Part shown: positions 10,301-23,966 of the stretch, one piece after another
How the letters are laid out: each line of letters opens with the position of its first letter
How positions within the stretch are numbered: the first letter of the stretch is position 1
From: Paraphysomonas bandaiensis
Taxonomy: Eukaryota > Chrysophyceae
DNA: 64,000 bases
Direction: 5' to 3'
NCBI GenBank assembly: GCA_965644295.1
Contig: CBFFRP010000362.1
Coordinates: forward strand, 186,001-250,000
The notes under the pieces: model-generated
Databases searched by the model: none
Seen by the model: only the letters and a program-made list of their open reading frames with translations
What the model was told of the DNA's origin: nothing
Translations under genes and position numbers: made by a program

Positions 10301-13300
10301 TTGAGGTATGGCATAGTGCACGACATGAGGGAACCTGAGAGTGCTATTTACAAAAGCAATTAAGCACTTCAAAGTGGGTGATATATCTGCGTGTAAAAAT
10401 TTCCACTGCAGTGCGAGCATACGACAGGCCGACTGATACATATACGCATCCATAGTTTTGGAAAACATTGGTGTATTTCTCATACGTATAATACTTGAAT
10501 ATAGAGTTTTCCAAGCATCGCATATCGATTTATCGAAGCATCCTCCGTGTGCAAGATAGAATAAAATAACAATATCCGGGCATATGAAACTTTTAGAGTC
10601 AAAACAAATAATTGTAGTGCTCGGATTGGCTATATCAAGTATATGCTGTTCGTCTGACTCAATGCGAAGAAGTGATTCTACCAAACAATCGTCAGAGTCA
10701 GGAGCAGCATCATCGCCTCCATGATTCTGACCGCTCGATTGGCAAGCCTCAAGGCCACACATCTCACACAAGACGTGGGAAAAGAAATGACCATTTCCAC
10801 CTACCCGTGCAGTATTTTCTACAAGAATGGCGAGCACAACTGCAGACAGTTCTATCGTCACACTTGGTGCAGCACACTTAATGATAACCAAAGAATCAAT
10901 AAAACTACAAATTTTATCAAAACGCTGCCCCTTTACTTCTGCAACAGTATGATAGTAGCTATAAACAACACCAAGGGGATCAGTATTGCGTGGCTTCAGT
11001 CCACATACCGTGTTCGCCATCGTGGTCAGCACGAACTCTATATATTCTGCTCGACTATTAAGTGGACACAAAGACACATATCGAGCCTTTACTACAGCCA
11101 ACACAATATCACTTAGAGATTGTATTAACTTATGCTGCACAGATCCCGCTATCGGTGTTGCCCCTAGCGCACTACCGTCGTCACCATGCCCCTCTGTAAA
11201 AGGTTCACTTATATCTTCATGACTTGATGCAACGGAGGCATACATAGATGTAAGTCCTAAATAGATCGCATTTTGCTTATCCCACAATACTTTGGTCTGC
11301 TCGGCGCAACAGATATTGAAAATCTTTATGATAAAGTCATAAGTGCCTTGGGTGTACTCTTGACTTTGAATTGTATAACTGTGGCTCGACGTCTCCAATA
11401 AATCACTGTCTCGAGCTGCCAAAACAACTTCAGAAATTGAAGCAGATACCATTTCCGCAGTTTGTGAGCTAAATACGCTGCTGAGAAGATCCATATTGAC
11501 CCCATATAGTGGAGAAAAGTGAACGTTTCGTATTCGTGCAGTCATGGTCGGTTCAAGTGAAAGTTCCACCGTGGTTTTACTGATGTCAGTATATGGACCA
11601 AACGATACAATCATTTTTATTGACGACACATATTTGTTTAAGAGCATCCGCATCTGAGGATCTTTTCTGGGGTATATTCCATACTTTTCTTCTAATATAG
11701 AGTTCGCCAAATCGGTGGTCATATTGAACGTACGGTAAAGGTTTTTCCACATTGTTTTGTCAATAACTCCATTGTTAGATTCTAAATGTAAATGCCATAA
11801 TATTGGGTGCAACTCATTCTCATCACCAGAGTCACAATTTTTTTTAATATTTCTAATGCATGTACTTCTTGCTAGGGCTGCAAATGAGTTTGGTAAAGAA
11901 AAGTCTTTATTCAGCTCAGTCGACTGACTCTTGCGGTAAGACAACAACAAAAGGCAAAACCCATTCACTACCCTATCGTTTAGTTCCCTTAATGACATAT
12001 CGTGGTCTAATAAGTGAGCTTTATAACGAAAGTCGCACACTACACATGACATCTTCAAAACACTTTTGATAAAAGGAAGTACTGAACCAACAGCACATCC
12101 AAAATGTCCAGGAGTCACGAGAAAAACACTGACCTTATGAACGTCTCTCCACAACCCTGCATTACCGGTATCCACTAAGTCAATGTCCAATTTATCGCCA
12201 ATACCACAAGCTTTTCCATCAAGCATGTTGTTTACAAATTTATCCCTGATTTCATCGACACTCATAAGGCCCACGAATACTCTGTTTTCTATTTTCTCCT
12301 CACGTGCAACTGGTCCAACAGCCCCTCGGACAATTTTCGCAGGAGAACCTGATGAATTCTTCAATGCAGACATACGATGTAAAGCGACTGTCGTTGCAAA
12401 ACGAGGAGCTACATTCTGACGCCCGAAGCTTTGTGTCAATGCGTTCTTTAAATTTGATGTTCGGAATGACGCCTCATTAAGAATTTTGTCCAAAGAACTA
12501 TATATCTGCCTCTCGAAAAAAGACCCCGAAATTTCAGAGTTGAGGGCCCGCTTCCACGTTTTCCCTATTTCTCCAGATGAGACAACCGGAAGGTCCTCTA
12601 GATGTACCCTCAACGACTCCAAGAGATTCGATGCTCGCCACGAAGAGGGGCAATGCTTCAAATGAGAGGATAAGGGCAAACCTTCACAGTCGAGATGCCG
12701 AATTTGATCATATAGCTTGACTGACAAGTATGCTATATCAAAAGCAAGCGACTCTTGAATAAAGGGACACATTAGTTGTAACTTCGAGGACATCACGTCA
12801 GTAAGAATAATATCACTACCGGACAAAATCATTGTAAAACAGTTTCCCAATAGCCGACTGTTCTTTGCATTGTCTGTCAATGTTCCACAAAGCACGCAAT
12901 AAAAGTGTTTGTGATACACCCACCCTTTTTCCTTGTCAAAATAAGATTTATTAGAAATCATACTGCGGTATAATTCCGCCCCAGAATCCTTATCATAGGA
13001 CGAAGGTGCGGAGAAATTCACATCATCGACGAAGACGGCACCATACGAAGGGAAATTACTTTCCACGAAATATGTACTTGAAATATCTCTGGAATCTTCT
13101 AAATATTTAATAATATTCGTAGGGCTAGAGTCGTGTACCACAGTAAGCCATCTCTTGAATGGAGACATCGCGGATACCATGTTGAACACAATAGATGACT
13201 TACCGACCCCACTGTCGCCAAGTAATGCAATCATGTCAATACAGTCAGTGTCTTGATTAGACGCTTGGTACTGTAGGATATTTCGTTGAATGTATGTCGC

Positions 13301-16300
13301 AGCAATAGAATATTTCGTTGGCACTACGAACTGACTCGTTTCATAGTCACTGCATGTAGAATATGTCGAAATCGTTGACCGCAGAGATCCTGCTAGAACC
13401 GGCACCGAGAAATTAGTGGAAGGCATTTCTTTCCAGTGCACCCATGAAGCTTTTATTTCGTCATCGTCTAACCGTACAAGGCAGTAGTCAAACGGGTCCA
13501 ATGTTGGCGGCAAGATGTCAGGTAAATCATTGTTATATTTTGTAGCCGATTCCTTCATACTCCCAAACCAATTATCCAGATAGTAAGATGACAATGTCGA
13601 ACACGTCCCAAACGACCATATGCAACAATACAACATGATTCGGCAGAAAGTTATTTTATCCCAGCGTCTTTTATAATCACCTTCCTGCTCATTGGCATTT
13701 GACATCACATACACCATATCCACAGAATCTGGGTGCACAGATAGTCCAATATTCTCATACATACATCTTGCCAGCCGGAACAGACTTCGAATAATAGCGT
13801 GTACGCTGATGTGACATTCATTGTCCTTGCTATGCAAGTGCATAAGTGGCAAAATGAAGGTGTCTACACAATACGATGCGGCCTTCCGAAGCAGTGTATC
13901 ATTCGGGTTTTCAAACCTGCACACAATGTATTTATTTGCATAAGTGGCAAAATAAAGGTGTCTACACAATATTCCACTCAAAATATTTGGACCATGATTT
14001 TCTCACCTTTTGCAAAACATATCGACCTCTAACTGCAACGTTGTTTCCACAGAAAAAATAGGTTCTTGAATGCATACAATTGGCATGGAGAGAGTGAAAG
14101 CGGGATCTACATTCGCGATTTCACAGCTTTCCCAAAGCAGTGACAATTTTCCTCTCGTGCCATGTTCCTTGTGGTGATAATAATTCAAGCGTCGACCATA
14201 TTCCATCAAAACAATCGAATTCGGCACATCTAAGTGAACATACTCCACTGAAGGTTCATTACATAATTCCCGCAAGAGCTTATCAACACCACAGAGCTCA
14301 TTAGTTCGATTGCAAGTACCTATTCGGTCTGGATCTTCACTGCTATGAGAGGAGCTAACCAGAACTTCGCATTCAGATGAGGTGAACCCTATTTCTTCTT
14401 CTTCACTCTCCAATAAAACTGGGTTAATAATATGAGGGTATAATTTATTTGGAACGTCATCCCTTCGGTCCGAGTCAGGCAACGAATATAATGAGTTTTC
14501 GACAACGTCAACAGTTGACACATCATCCTCATCATAGCCCGTAATCATGGCAACAGCTTGGCGAATCAATGTCGACTTGCCCGTACCAACACCTCCAACA
14601 ACAATGCATGCGCTTTGTGATGTCAATACATTAACCAGCATTCGTAGTGGGTCGTATACACGCCCCTTAAAATCTGTTTCGTTCATTCGTACATCGAAAG
14701 TAATGCCAAGAAAAATATTACAAGAATGTTGAATATTGGCTAAATCAAAGGATTCGTGAAAATGGTTCGGAAGGCGTTTGAAAAGGTCTTTCAGTATCAT
14801 ATAGCATTGTTGTGCAGATTCCATCTTGTTGACCTTGATTATATCACCTGCTACCTTGGGAATCGAAAAACGGAAAAGTATTTTAAATATCACACCACTG
14901 CTGATTCCACAATGACTCTTGACATGTTCTAGAAACGCTGTAAGCTGCAATGACGACTTGTAGGCGTTAGAAAACCCATACACAACTAAGTAGGGCTCAA
15001 GGACAGCATCCAAGGGTGGTGAAGACACATGAATTGGACGAAACTTTTTTCTTATCGAAGATGGAAAATATATCATTTCCTTGCTTTGATCAACGTTCAT
15101 ACAAACGCTGAAATGCGGCCGTGAGAATACCATACCATGTACGTCAACCTTCACTGCCACATAATTCGAAGGCTTGTTCATATGAACTTCGGCAATACAC
15201 GACACGAGGACAGACAACAATTGAGGTTCAAGTTTCTCTACGTTTACAAAACAAGTATGCAGTCGTGCCATTTCTGTCGCTGCAACGAACATACGAATGC
15301 GATATTCTGTTGATCCTTCGTAGGCACAATCAACCATGCAAAGGTCTTGGCCGAACTCATGAGTTATGCCTTGAATAATAGATCGCTTACCAGTGCCCCG
15401 AGGGCCGCGTAGAAAAGGAATCGATTGAAAAGAAGAGCCAAAAGTACTGGATATAGCCAAATAACACTTCTCAGTAAGAGGTGTTACCACCATTCTCTGG
15501 TGAAAACCATGATACACCATGCCATACTGCTTTTCCACAAACGAGTGGCGTACAATAACTGTCGATGTATCTCTATTGTAAATCTTTTGCAGAGCACAGT
15601 TCAATACAAAAGTCGGTTCGGTGGCTGCATCTACATCATTCGTTGTCTTTTCAGAAATTAACAACATCAAGTCTCTAAGCTGAAGTAGACAGAGCATCAT
15701 ATTCGCCGCACATATTATTTGGTGCGCACTTTTCGCGGTGGACAGTATAGTGGTCAGAATAGCGATGCGGTCATTGATGTCCAATTGAAGCATCCGTTGC
15801 ATCTTGGGCTTAAAGGACGCATTATCAGAACTCATTGAATCTTTAAGTGACTTCCAGAATTGTATCTGAAGCGTTAATATTCTGGCTTGATCACAACAGA
15901 AAGGGTTACGCGCATCATCCATAATTTTCCGATTCTCAGTTACCAATGATGTGATATCTGACTGAAGTTTGTCCGCTATTGCTGATTCGAGGCTCTTGAA
16001 CCAGTCGCCAAGTGTACCGCGAGTGGAACACGGAGTTCTAAACATCAAGGCCTCAGAACCACTGTGGATGCCATCAACAGTTATCTGAAGCTCACCTCTG
16101 GAGCTCAATATCAGTGATGAAACATTGGGAAACAACACTGGTCTGCACTTCTCAAATATCGTTTCCGTGTCTGCTATTGCGTGTACAGCGAACAAGTCCT
16201 CCCTACTCATCAAGTAAAACTTAGGGTATTTGTCTCTGCATTCCAGTATAAAAGTATCTATTACAACATCTGCTTGCTGAACAGAGTCATTGGCACTCTC

Positions 16301-19300
16301 TATCAATTCATCCAGATTAGGCTTCTCCAGCAACACTGCCATGCTGTCATCGACACGAGCAGCCTTTATTATAGTTCTCCACGCTTCGTCCACAACATTG
16401 AAGTGTCGTAGTGCTTGATGAATATACCGGGTTGAGCGGGAGCTTGTAAACAAGACTCTCAACCGCAGATTGTCTTCTTGCAGCTTTAATATGTCCATCA
16501 TCATTCTCTTCCACGACCTCACTTTGGCCAAAAAGTCTTCAAAGCTCTCTTTCATCGTACAAATATAATTCGACTGGAGCGCACTTGTGGCAGTGACACA
16601 CATATCCTCCAATAACTCGGAGCACTCTCTAATATTCCCGATAATAGTAAAAGATTTTAAAACTGTGTGTGACTGAATAATGACGGGTTGGCTTTGCACT
16701 TTCGCTTCTAATTCGCGGAATTTATGTTTCAAATTACTTTCACACACACTTCTATGGTAAATATCTTCAATAGCAACGCCATGGTTACAAATATCTGAAT
16801 CAACTATATCACCGACAGTCATGGCATCGTTGTGAAATATCTCTTGACGGACTACATCCTCAATACATTTCTTGTGGTCTGAATGTAAAGTAGGAGCTTG
16901 AAGATATTCGATGATTGGCGTAATATTATCAAAGAGTTCTATAGACTTTAATATCCAAGATTCCACCTTGGATGCATCGCGTTTTCCAAGAGATGTCAGC
17001 TTTTTCTTGGCAAGCTTTACAGAAGAATATATACGACTGCAATCAACTTCTAGAAATGGTGTGGGCAAAGAGCTGGCTTTGATCTCCCTGATAACCTTCA
17101 CAGCTTCCCATAGACAGGTATGCGTCATCAGCTGTTGTTGAATGCGATCCACTGGGGCACCATCGAATACAAAAACTTCCATCTCAACCTGGCAGTGGGT
17201 GATATATCGAGTTACTCGATTGATTTCAGAAAACAAATTCTCAAGGTCAGCGACCTCTGCAAGGGCTGCAACAGGGTCGCTTTCAGGATCCAGTAGAATT
17301 CCAGAAGCTAAGCGAAGTTCAAGTTCGTTGATTGGGCGCTGTAGCAGCTTTGATTGCAGTACCAGTTCACGCTTGTAGTTTTTAATATTCGCTTCACGAT
17401 TTTCTTCGAACTGAAGCATCGCATCTATATACTGCTGATATTCCGTTTTCAAAGTGGCAGTCAAGCCAAATACTTCGTCCGAAACTGGAATGCTATGGTC
17501 ATCCATTATCTCTTTCAAACTACTGTGAAACATATTTTTCTCTTCTAATGCAGCACTCCGCTGTGAAGCTCCGTTGTAAACTTCAATCACTTTGACATAA
17601 TCATCAACGCTTTCGACCTTCCTTTTCAACCCCTTTTTGACACTGTGGGCTTCGTTATAAATCTTTTCGCCCAAAGTGACGAATATTTTCGGAATACTGT
17701 GGTGATATAGTGCCTTGCATGATATCACTTGGTCCAGCACCTCTTTAACAGTGGTTCGCACGTCCAGGCGAATGACCCCAAGGTCGACATACGGGGATAG
17801 TTTCTGAAGACGGTCCATCCCATCATCAAGCATGTGTAGTGTATGAGATATTTCGTCAATTTTCATAGAAGCTAGAGACTCAAGGTTCAGTTCATTCTGC
17901 ATTTTGATCATGGATGAGTACATTTCACACAGAAAAGAATATTCGTCAACTTCAACTGCGCAACGATCCATGTCGTCCATAATTATCTGTGTACATTGAT
18001 CAACCATGATATGTAGAGAGTTGCGTGTGTCCAAGAAAACTAGATCTTCTACCGAAGAATCTTTAATCTCATTCTGAATGGGTTTGAGTAATTCTGCCAA
18101 TTCCTCGTTATGGAGGAGAATGTGCTCATGACAGCCCGAACTCAATACTTCATCCATTGTTGTCGACAGACCCTCCATAACAGTTTCTTTATTAGGAACA
18201 ATAAGAAGTTTTAGATCTCCAGGGGTCGGCCCCATATCACTAAAGCACCCGCATACTTCATTGTTTTCGACATCATGTCTGGTATCACTAATCGCCATGG
18301 AGACGTTAATATGACCAGAAATGACTTCTCGGCTACGTAGTCTATTTAACTTGTCCAAGAACACGCTTAGCCCGCTCTCAACCGTTGAATAGAGCATATC
18401 ACGAATCATAAAGTCTACAACCCGCACCACACTCGCTACTCGCCTACAATTAAGTCGTATTGCAGCCCTCTCAGTGTAAGAGAGAGGTGTCTCCATGATA
18501 ATCGGGTGTGTGCCATCTTGGCTCAGTGCAGCACCATCACTAACAGTATCGGTACCTACCGTGATTGAAGCATGTCTCATAAGAGACCTCGTTTCCATTT
18601 CCATTGCAGCAGTTAGATCATGTGACTGCTGGTAGTGGAAATATGACGAGGCTGACAACACCGTAGGCATGGCTGTTAGGAGCTCTGTTGCCCGTTTTTC
18701 GCCTTCTGTGCGCACAAGGCTGACTAAATGATGCATCATCGTTGCTTTTGACATTGATGTTGATGCCAAGAGACCATTACTTTGAGCATTTTGTGTTTCA
18801 TCTCCTTCACTATCGCTACCATCATCTAGCTTCATCGCCGCGCGTCGCTGGGTATCTAACAGGCGTGTAATATCATTCAACAAATGGTTTCCTAGTCTAT
18901 TCGTTTCTCGATCATACAGCACTTTGCATGTATTGACAGCGGACAATAAAATATTCTGCATGATTGGATCTAGTATAAACAGACTAGGTTTAAGGGAATT
19001 GACCTGCACCTGAGTCACCACACTATAGTACAAACGAATAAGCTCACACTTACAATACTGCTCCTTCGACTTGAAAGTGCATACTTTCGAAGCTTGAGAA
19101 ATGACTTCCTGTCAGTATAATTGAGAACAAATATGATTATAAACAGGTTAAATTACCGTATACAGAACTGCTTAATAAATGGAATTTGTATTGCTCGATG
19201 ATACGTGTAGTACTCCCACACAAACTGTTTGAGAGTGATTTGATCAGGTTCTCCCCATCCATATCTAACTATACCATGCCTGCTTAGGGTAATATACCGA

Positions 19301-19920
19301 TTACAGCGCGGGTCATGACGAGAAGATGAAATCATAAGTTTATAGGGATTAGATGGGTCCACTGCATCCAAATAACAATACTCTTGCTCGCCACTAATTA
19401 TTACCCGAATTGCCTCTTCAATGCTGGAATCGCAGGTTAAACTTCCACCAAGCTGACCACCGGTCAATCCATCAATATAATTCTTTGTCATGTCGTCTAT
19501 TTTAGTAGCTTGAATATAAGAACTACCAGCTGTTGATAAATTCGGATGGACGAGGGATTCCATCCCTGGCACCTCCAACGAATGCGACTCTATAATACTT
19601 GATCGCATGTGACTCAAAAGATCAGCAATGGCGGGATCCTTTCGTGAATCTAGAGTAGTAACTCGCTCCGCATCATGTTCTGGCCATATAGATGATCCCA
19701 AAACAGCACCATGAGGCTTTAAGTCATCGTGGTTGCCGGAAACAGTGTTTTCGCCATCACGTTCACAGCGACTAGCTTCAGGTGCTGCAGGTGGTGCCAC
19801 TTGAGACTGCCACGCACCATCAGATGGTCGTTTCATAAGCAGTCTATTGTGAAGCCGGCCTCTGGCTATAGCAGAGCTGGGTCGAGGAAACTCTGGGGGC
19901 TTTGATGACCGGGTATTCAT
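7394..19920 (-). CDS. Divergent dynein heavy chain, axonemal-type, with degenerate AAA1 and AAA4
   Basis: Five exons: 19157-19920, 19054-19108, 14007-19003, 7721-13916 and 7394-7639, with introns of 48, 50, 90 and 81 bp. All junctions keep frame and give 4085 aa, a normal heavy-chain length. Residues about 185-275 match the axonemal N-terminal signature (YITLSRHGIVRYGWGE..., EYYTYHRAIQIPFIKQF, then KSFLKLRKY). AAA1 (about 1472) has GPRGTGKR, with Arg for the Walker A Ser/Thr, and its Walker B (normally CFDEFNR) reads CFVNVEK. AAA2 has GGVGTGKST (about 1741). AAA3 has GDSGVGKSS (about 2170) and FVDDVN. The AAA4 P-loop is replaced by TPGHFGCAVGS (about 2538). The C-terminal domain ends in WAKRNVAMYSC, equivalent to the usual HWIKRGVALLC. 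Coiled-coil stalk halves are hard to see. It could be a DNHD1-like or single-headed inner-arm relative. A roughly 12-kb uninterrupted frame argues against a pseudogene. Confidence 0.88.
13840..13971. repeat. Exon segment copied into the neighbouring intron
   Basis: A 34-bp stretch of dynein exon 4 (13840-13873, GCATAAGTGGCAAAATGAAG...) recurs with one mismatch at 13938-13971, inside the 90-bp intron 13917-14006. The offset is 98 bp. The flanks of the two copies do not match. Confidence 0.85.
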
Positions 19921-20797
19921 CGTTAACTCCCACTGGCACTCAACGCCGAAGCGCCTACGTAAACAAGATGTATCTTGGTGTCAAACTACTCTTCGCGGTT
20001 GTCACAAAGCGGGTAAGCTAATGCGCACTACAGTGATGAGACATTTACGTACTTGTGATATGATTCGATTGGTATTTAGCTTATAATTTGATCCATATAT
20101 ATATATATGTATATATACTGCTGAATGTGACCTCAGTTTACGGTATACAGCTATAGGCTCTGTATACTGCTGTACATTTCAAACTATAATACCCATACGT
20201 ACAGTTCCAGTTGTATAATTTTCTATATACGTACTGTAGCTTTCTGTAAGTTAAATGAAAAAGTGGAAAAGCCATGTTTTATGTGACGTCAGATAAAAAA
20301 CCCACTATTTGAGATAAAAGTTACTTGATATCATCATCAGCACCAGTATATATAATTCTTGCAAAATTCTGGCCGTTACGTGTAGAATTACACAATATAT
20401 TAGACCAATAGTACGACAATATTAAACAATACATCAATATAATTGGCTATTTCTTGGAATTTTTTTCTACCAGTATATACGCTGTATTGAACTACGGTGT
20501 ACATATATACATATGCACTGTACCTGAACAGCAGCATATTCTACTCGTTATGTACACAGTATGTACTCGTACACCATGGTACATCTCGACCTGACATTAA
20601 CAGCAGCCCAGTACATAACTAACAGCTCCTTCCATATGATGTTGATGACTATTCATCTCACTGGCAATGCACTGCCGAATGAGTTGAAAGCTAATTAGAT
20701 TAATTCATATGATTATAAAGGCTGTGATCATGATGGTGGCATGAGTTACATGCGTCTGATCTGATCTCCACATACCCTCACGCTCTCTCTCTAGCAG
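19921..20797. promoter_or_regulatory. Divergent intergenic region (dynein / PH-IQ protein)
   Basis: An 877-bp spacer between outward-facing starts. It carries TATATACTGCTGAATG near 20113, GGTATACAGC near 20143, TGTATACTGCTGTACA near 20161, TACGCTGTATTG near 20478, GTACACAGTATGTAC near 20551, and an (AT)n run near 20096-20110. I read it as a shared bidirectional promoter on the basis of layout and motif density only. Confidence 0.5.
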
Positions 20798-23700
20798 ATG
20801 GATAGGGACCGAGATGGTACTGTAATCCATAGCAGGTAATGAATACATAGTAGCTCCACCCCCTTGTATGAAGTGATGCGTATGATGCAGTGAATACGAC
20901 AAAGAAAATACTCCGCGTGCGGGTGCCTATGCACATACCCCTGTACAGTATGAGTTGTATGAGAACTATAAATCAGATAATGTGGATAATGGATCTGTGG
21001 GTCATGATATTGATGATATAGAGTCCAGCACAGTTCGCTCTTGGCATACGGACCGTGTGCAGCCGTTTTCTGACGAAACAGGAACCTCTGAATCACTTAA
21101 TAACAACTATGGAAGTGAGAAATATAGGGCTAGGGATAGTGCGGGTGATATCCATACCGACCTCAACAGCACACTGAAGTATCCGCTAAAGTCTCGTCAT
21201 TCAGTGGACATGAATTCCGAAGTGCAAGTTCTACGAGGCGCTAGCAGAAAACACTTCACACAATCCTGTACTAGTGATTTCATGAAGTCGAAGATTGGTT
21301 GGGTGGAATTAGTTGGACCCCATAATTCGTGCACGGTCTTTGCACGAGCACACGCAACTGACTTAACTGGTAAATTCGAGTTGTTTACCGATGAGAATAT
21401 GACGTCAACGGTGAACAGTTTTATACTCGGTCATCCGAGAACATCTGTTGCAGTGGTTGACGATACGTTTTGCATAGAAACCTTGACAGGTGCGTGTCTG
21501 TGTAAGTGTCATTCGGTAGACGAAGTGAAGGAATGGACGAAAGTTATATGCTACCCAGTATTTTCGGCCTTACCCGTAACTAAAAGTGAGGAATATAGCA
21601 CTGTAGAGCGTACGGATACCGTCGAGAAACCTCGACGACGATATGTTGACAACCAACCTCCTGGCGCTCAGCACAGGTCAACATTTTATATGGCTAAAAA
21701 TCAAGCAAATTTGCGCATTTTATCACGACAAATAAAAGCCAAAAAGGAAAAAGAGGAGGCAACTAAGCGTAAAGTGGAAATGGAAAGATTACGGAAGAAA
21801 CAAGAGGTGCTGGAGCGAAGGAATCAACGACTGAAGGAAAAGGGTATTGACATCGAGTCGTATAATTATCGATCGAAAACCATGTTGGGAGACTTAAATT
21901 CAATGTCTCGCGTCAGCATGAAGCCGACAGTGCCGATATCACCATCTCAACGGGAACTTGAAAACAGCCGCGCTCGGCGCGAGAAAGAGCGGTTGCGAAA
22001 GAAGGTTTTGGAAAGGGAGATTGCAGAGAGAGAGGAAGCCATTTTGCAGGAGCGGTTAGACGAAAAGAAACGAAGACAACAGGCAGCACTGCTATCACGG
22101 CACCAAAGCAGTCAGTCGTTACTGTCTCACATCAAGAGTGTGGTGCGTGACAACTCGCCGGGTGTAGCATTGCGTCGTACAAGCGCCTGCATGTCCATAC
22201 AACGTGTATGGAGAGGAGTTCTTGCCAGGAAAACTGTTCAGAGCTTGCGTTTGCAAATGTCACTGAAGCTGAATGGGTCTGCTATGAATGGAACTCAACG
22301 TAGGTTACAACTTGATGTTGTTAATGGTACGCGGAAGCACACCAATGATACCTATATACCTGTTTCTACCCATATAGTTTCCAACGAAAGGACTGATATA
22401 GCACCTGTTTCACCTCGTAGAAAAATCGTTGACCAACTGCTCTATTGCAACGTACCGAATCAAAATTTGTCGACTTCCTCAAGGGACTTAGAGCGTGTGA
22501 ATGTGCATGATAAGAACTGTCTTCGTGTAGATGGTGAGCACGGACCAGCTGACACATTTGATCCTATTAGAGAAGTGCTCTATAAGCGTGAAGATGTGAA
22601 GGAAATAGTACCGCGAGAGCAGCCGCAATTGAACAGTCATATGACAAGTGATGCTTCGTTTTTTTCTGACCTAACGGATCTCGACTTTGACACAAAATTG
22701 GACTTAATTTCCAATCCCCCCTGCTTTACTGGTGCAAGCGCTGATGTAGATGATGCAGTATCGCCACATGCTCATGAACCGCATTCTCCGAACCTTGATT
22801 GTATTCGTGAGTTGAGTGCAAATTCTGATTTTGTAAACTCTTTCTCGCGTGACTCAGTGCCACGTACATCTGATGACAAGGAGGATTGCGGAAGTCCCGC
22901 GATACGAATAGATGATTCCGAGCATCGAAGTAATGAGGATATTGAACCCAGTAGTTTCGAACGTGATGATGCAGATGAACAGGGTGTTGCATATGCTAAG
23001 GGTGTGTCCAGCGATATTGCGGTCGATGAGCATGTGGTTGAAGAAGCGTTGAACACTAACGCCCCGGGTTTGAATATAGATAATGATCCCCATTCTGCAG
23101 TACAATCTATGGAAAATAACTCTCACCAATCAGAGGATAGACCTTCCGATGAAAAGAGCCCTGGCAACAGCGTCGACTCCACTTTTGATACAACTCCTCC
23201 AGCAGATATTAAAGCCACTGATACTTCTACCGTTATGGGTAATGAAACGTCAGCTGTCACGAAAACACCTAGACATCGACGGGCAGCTGTTGCCAGCGTC
23301 GAGTCCATTGCATCTAATCACAAAGTATCACACACAGAAGCCCTGGATCGCTTAGGAGCGGGAAAAGCACATATGATTGAAGTTCATGCAGGAGGAAAGT
23401 TGATTGGATTAGTGAGTTCTCGTGAAGAAATGATAGAAATGGTAAATGAGTACAAGCGAAAACGTAAACTAGAGAAACGACTGCGGAGAACACAGACTAA
23501 ATTAAAGACTGTCAATGCTTTCAAGGGACGACAGCACGATGACGGCAGTGACAAGAGCTCATTACAATCGGGGGCGGATTGTGATGCTGATAGTGAACTG
23601 AAAAGCACGACCAATTTGTCCATCAGTGCCATGGCAAAAGAACAAAAACGATCACTGGATGCTCACATGAATGAAGTTAGAGAAAGTGAAAGCGCAGTAT

Positions 23701-23966
23701 TGGAACAAGCAGCGGCTGAATCGACTGTTAAGCAAAAAGGTGCACAGGAAGACGCAGCTGCTCAAAGAACAGCAATTTGTCGAGAAGTTCTAGAAGCAAA
23801 GCGAAACTTGGCAATGGGTGATGCTGTAGCTGCTGAAAGTTCCAGACCACCCGTACATACGCAAGCAAACCATGTCGAGATTACCCCTGTTCCGCCTGTG
23901 AATCCTAGGAATAAAAGCATACTTGGGCTATTGGGGTTTAGTAGTCGTAAATTAACACAAACGTAG
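20798..23966 (+). CDS. PH-like domain, coiled-coil and IQ-motif protein
   Basis: Two exons: 20798-20835 and 20891-23966, with a 55-bp intron (GTAATG...GATGCAG); 1037 aa. The long frame has no usable ATG at its head; the small first exon (MDRDGTVIHS...) supplies one in phase. Residues about 145-235 look like a PH domain: GWVELVG opening, beta-rich core, and a closing helix DEVKEWTKVI with the invariant Trp. A basic, highly charged region follows (KAKKEKEEATKRK...), probably coiled coil. One IQ motif (SIQRVWRGVLARK) could bind calmodulin or EF-hand light chains. A long acidic, Ser-rich disordered region is followed by a second basic coiled coil (EYKRKRKLEKRLRR) and an Ala/Glu-rich C-terminal helix. 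It is probably a membrane- or cytoskeleton-associated scaffold. I do not recognise a named orthologue. Confidence 0.75.

Noticed and set aside
7664-19033. Two or three separate genes for the dynein ORFs
   Set aside because: Consensus GT-AG introns of 48-90 bp join them in frame, and the combined length and domain order match one heavy chain.
20955-20957. PH/IQ gene start at 20955
   Set aside because: The codon is TTG. A 38-bp upstream exon with ATG at 20798 splices in phase.
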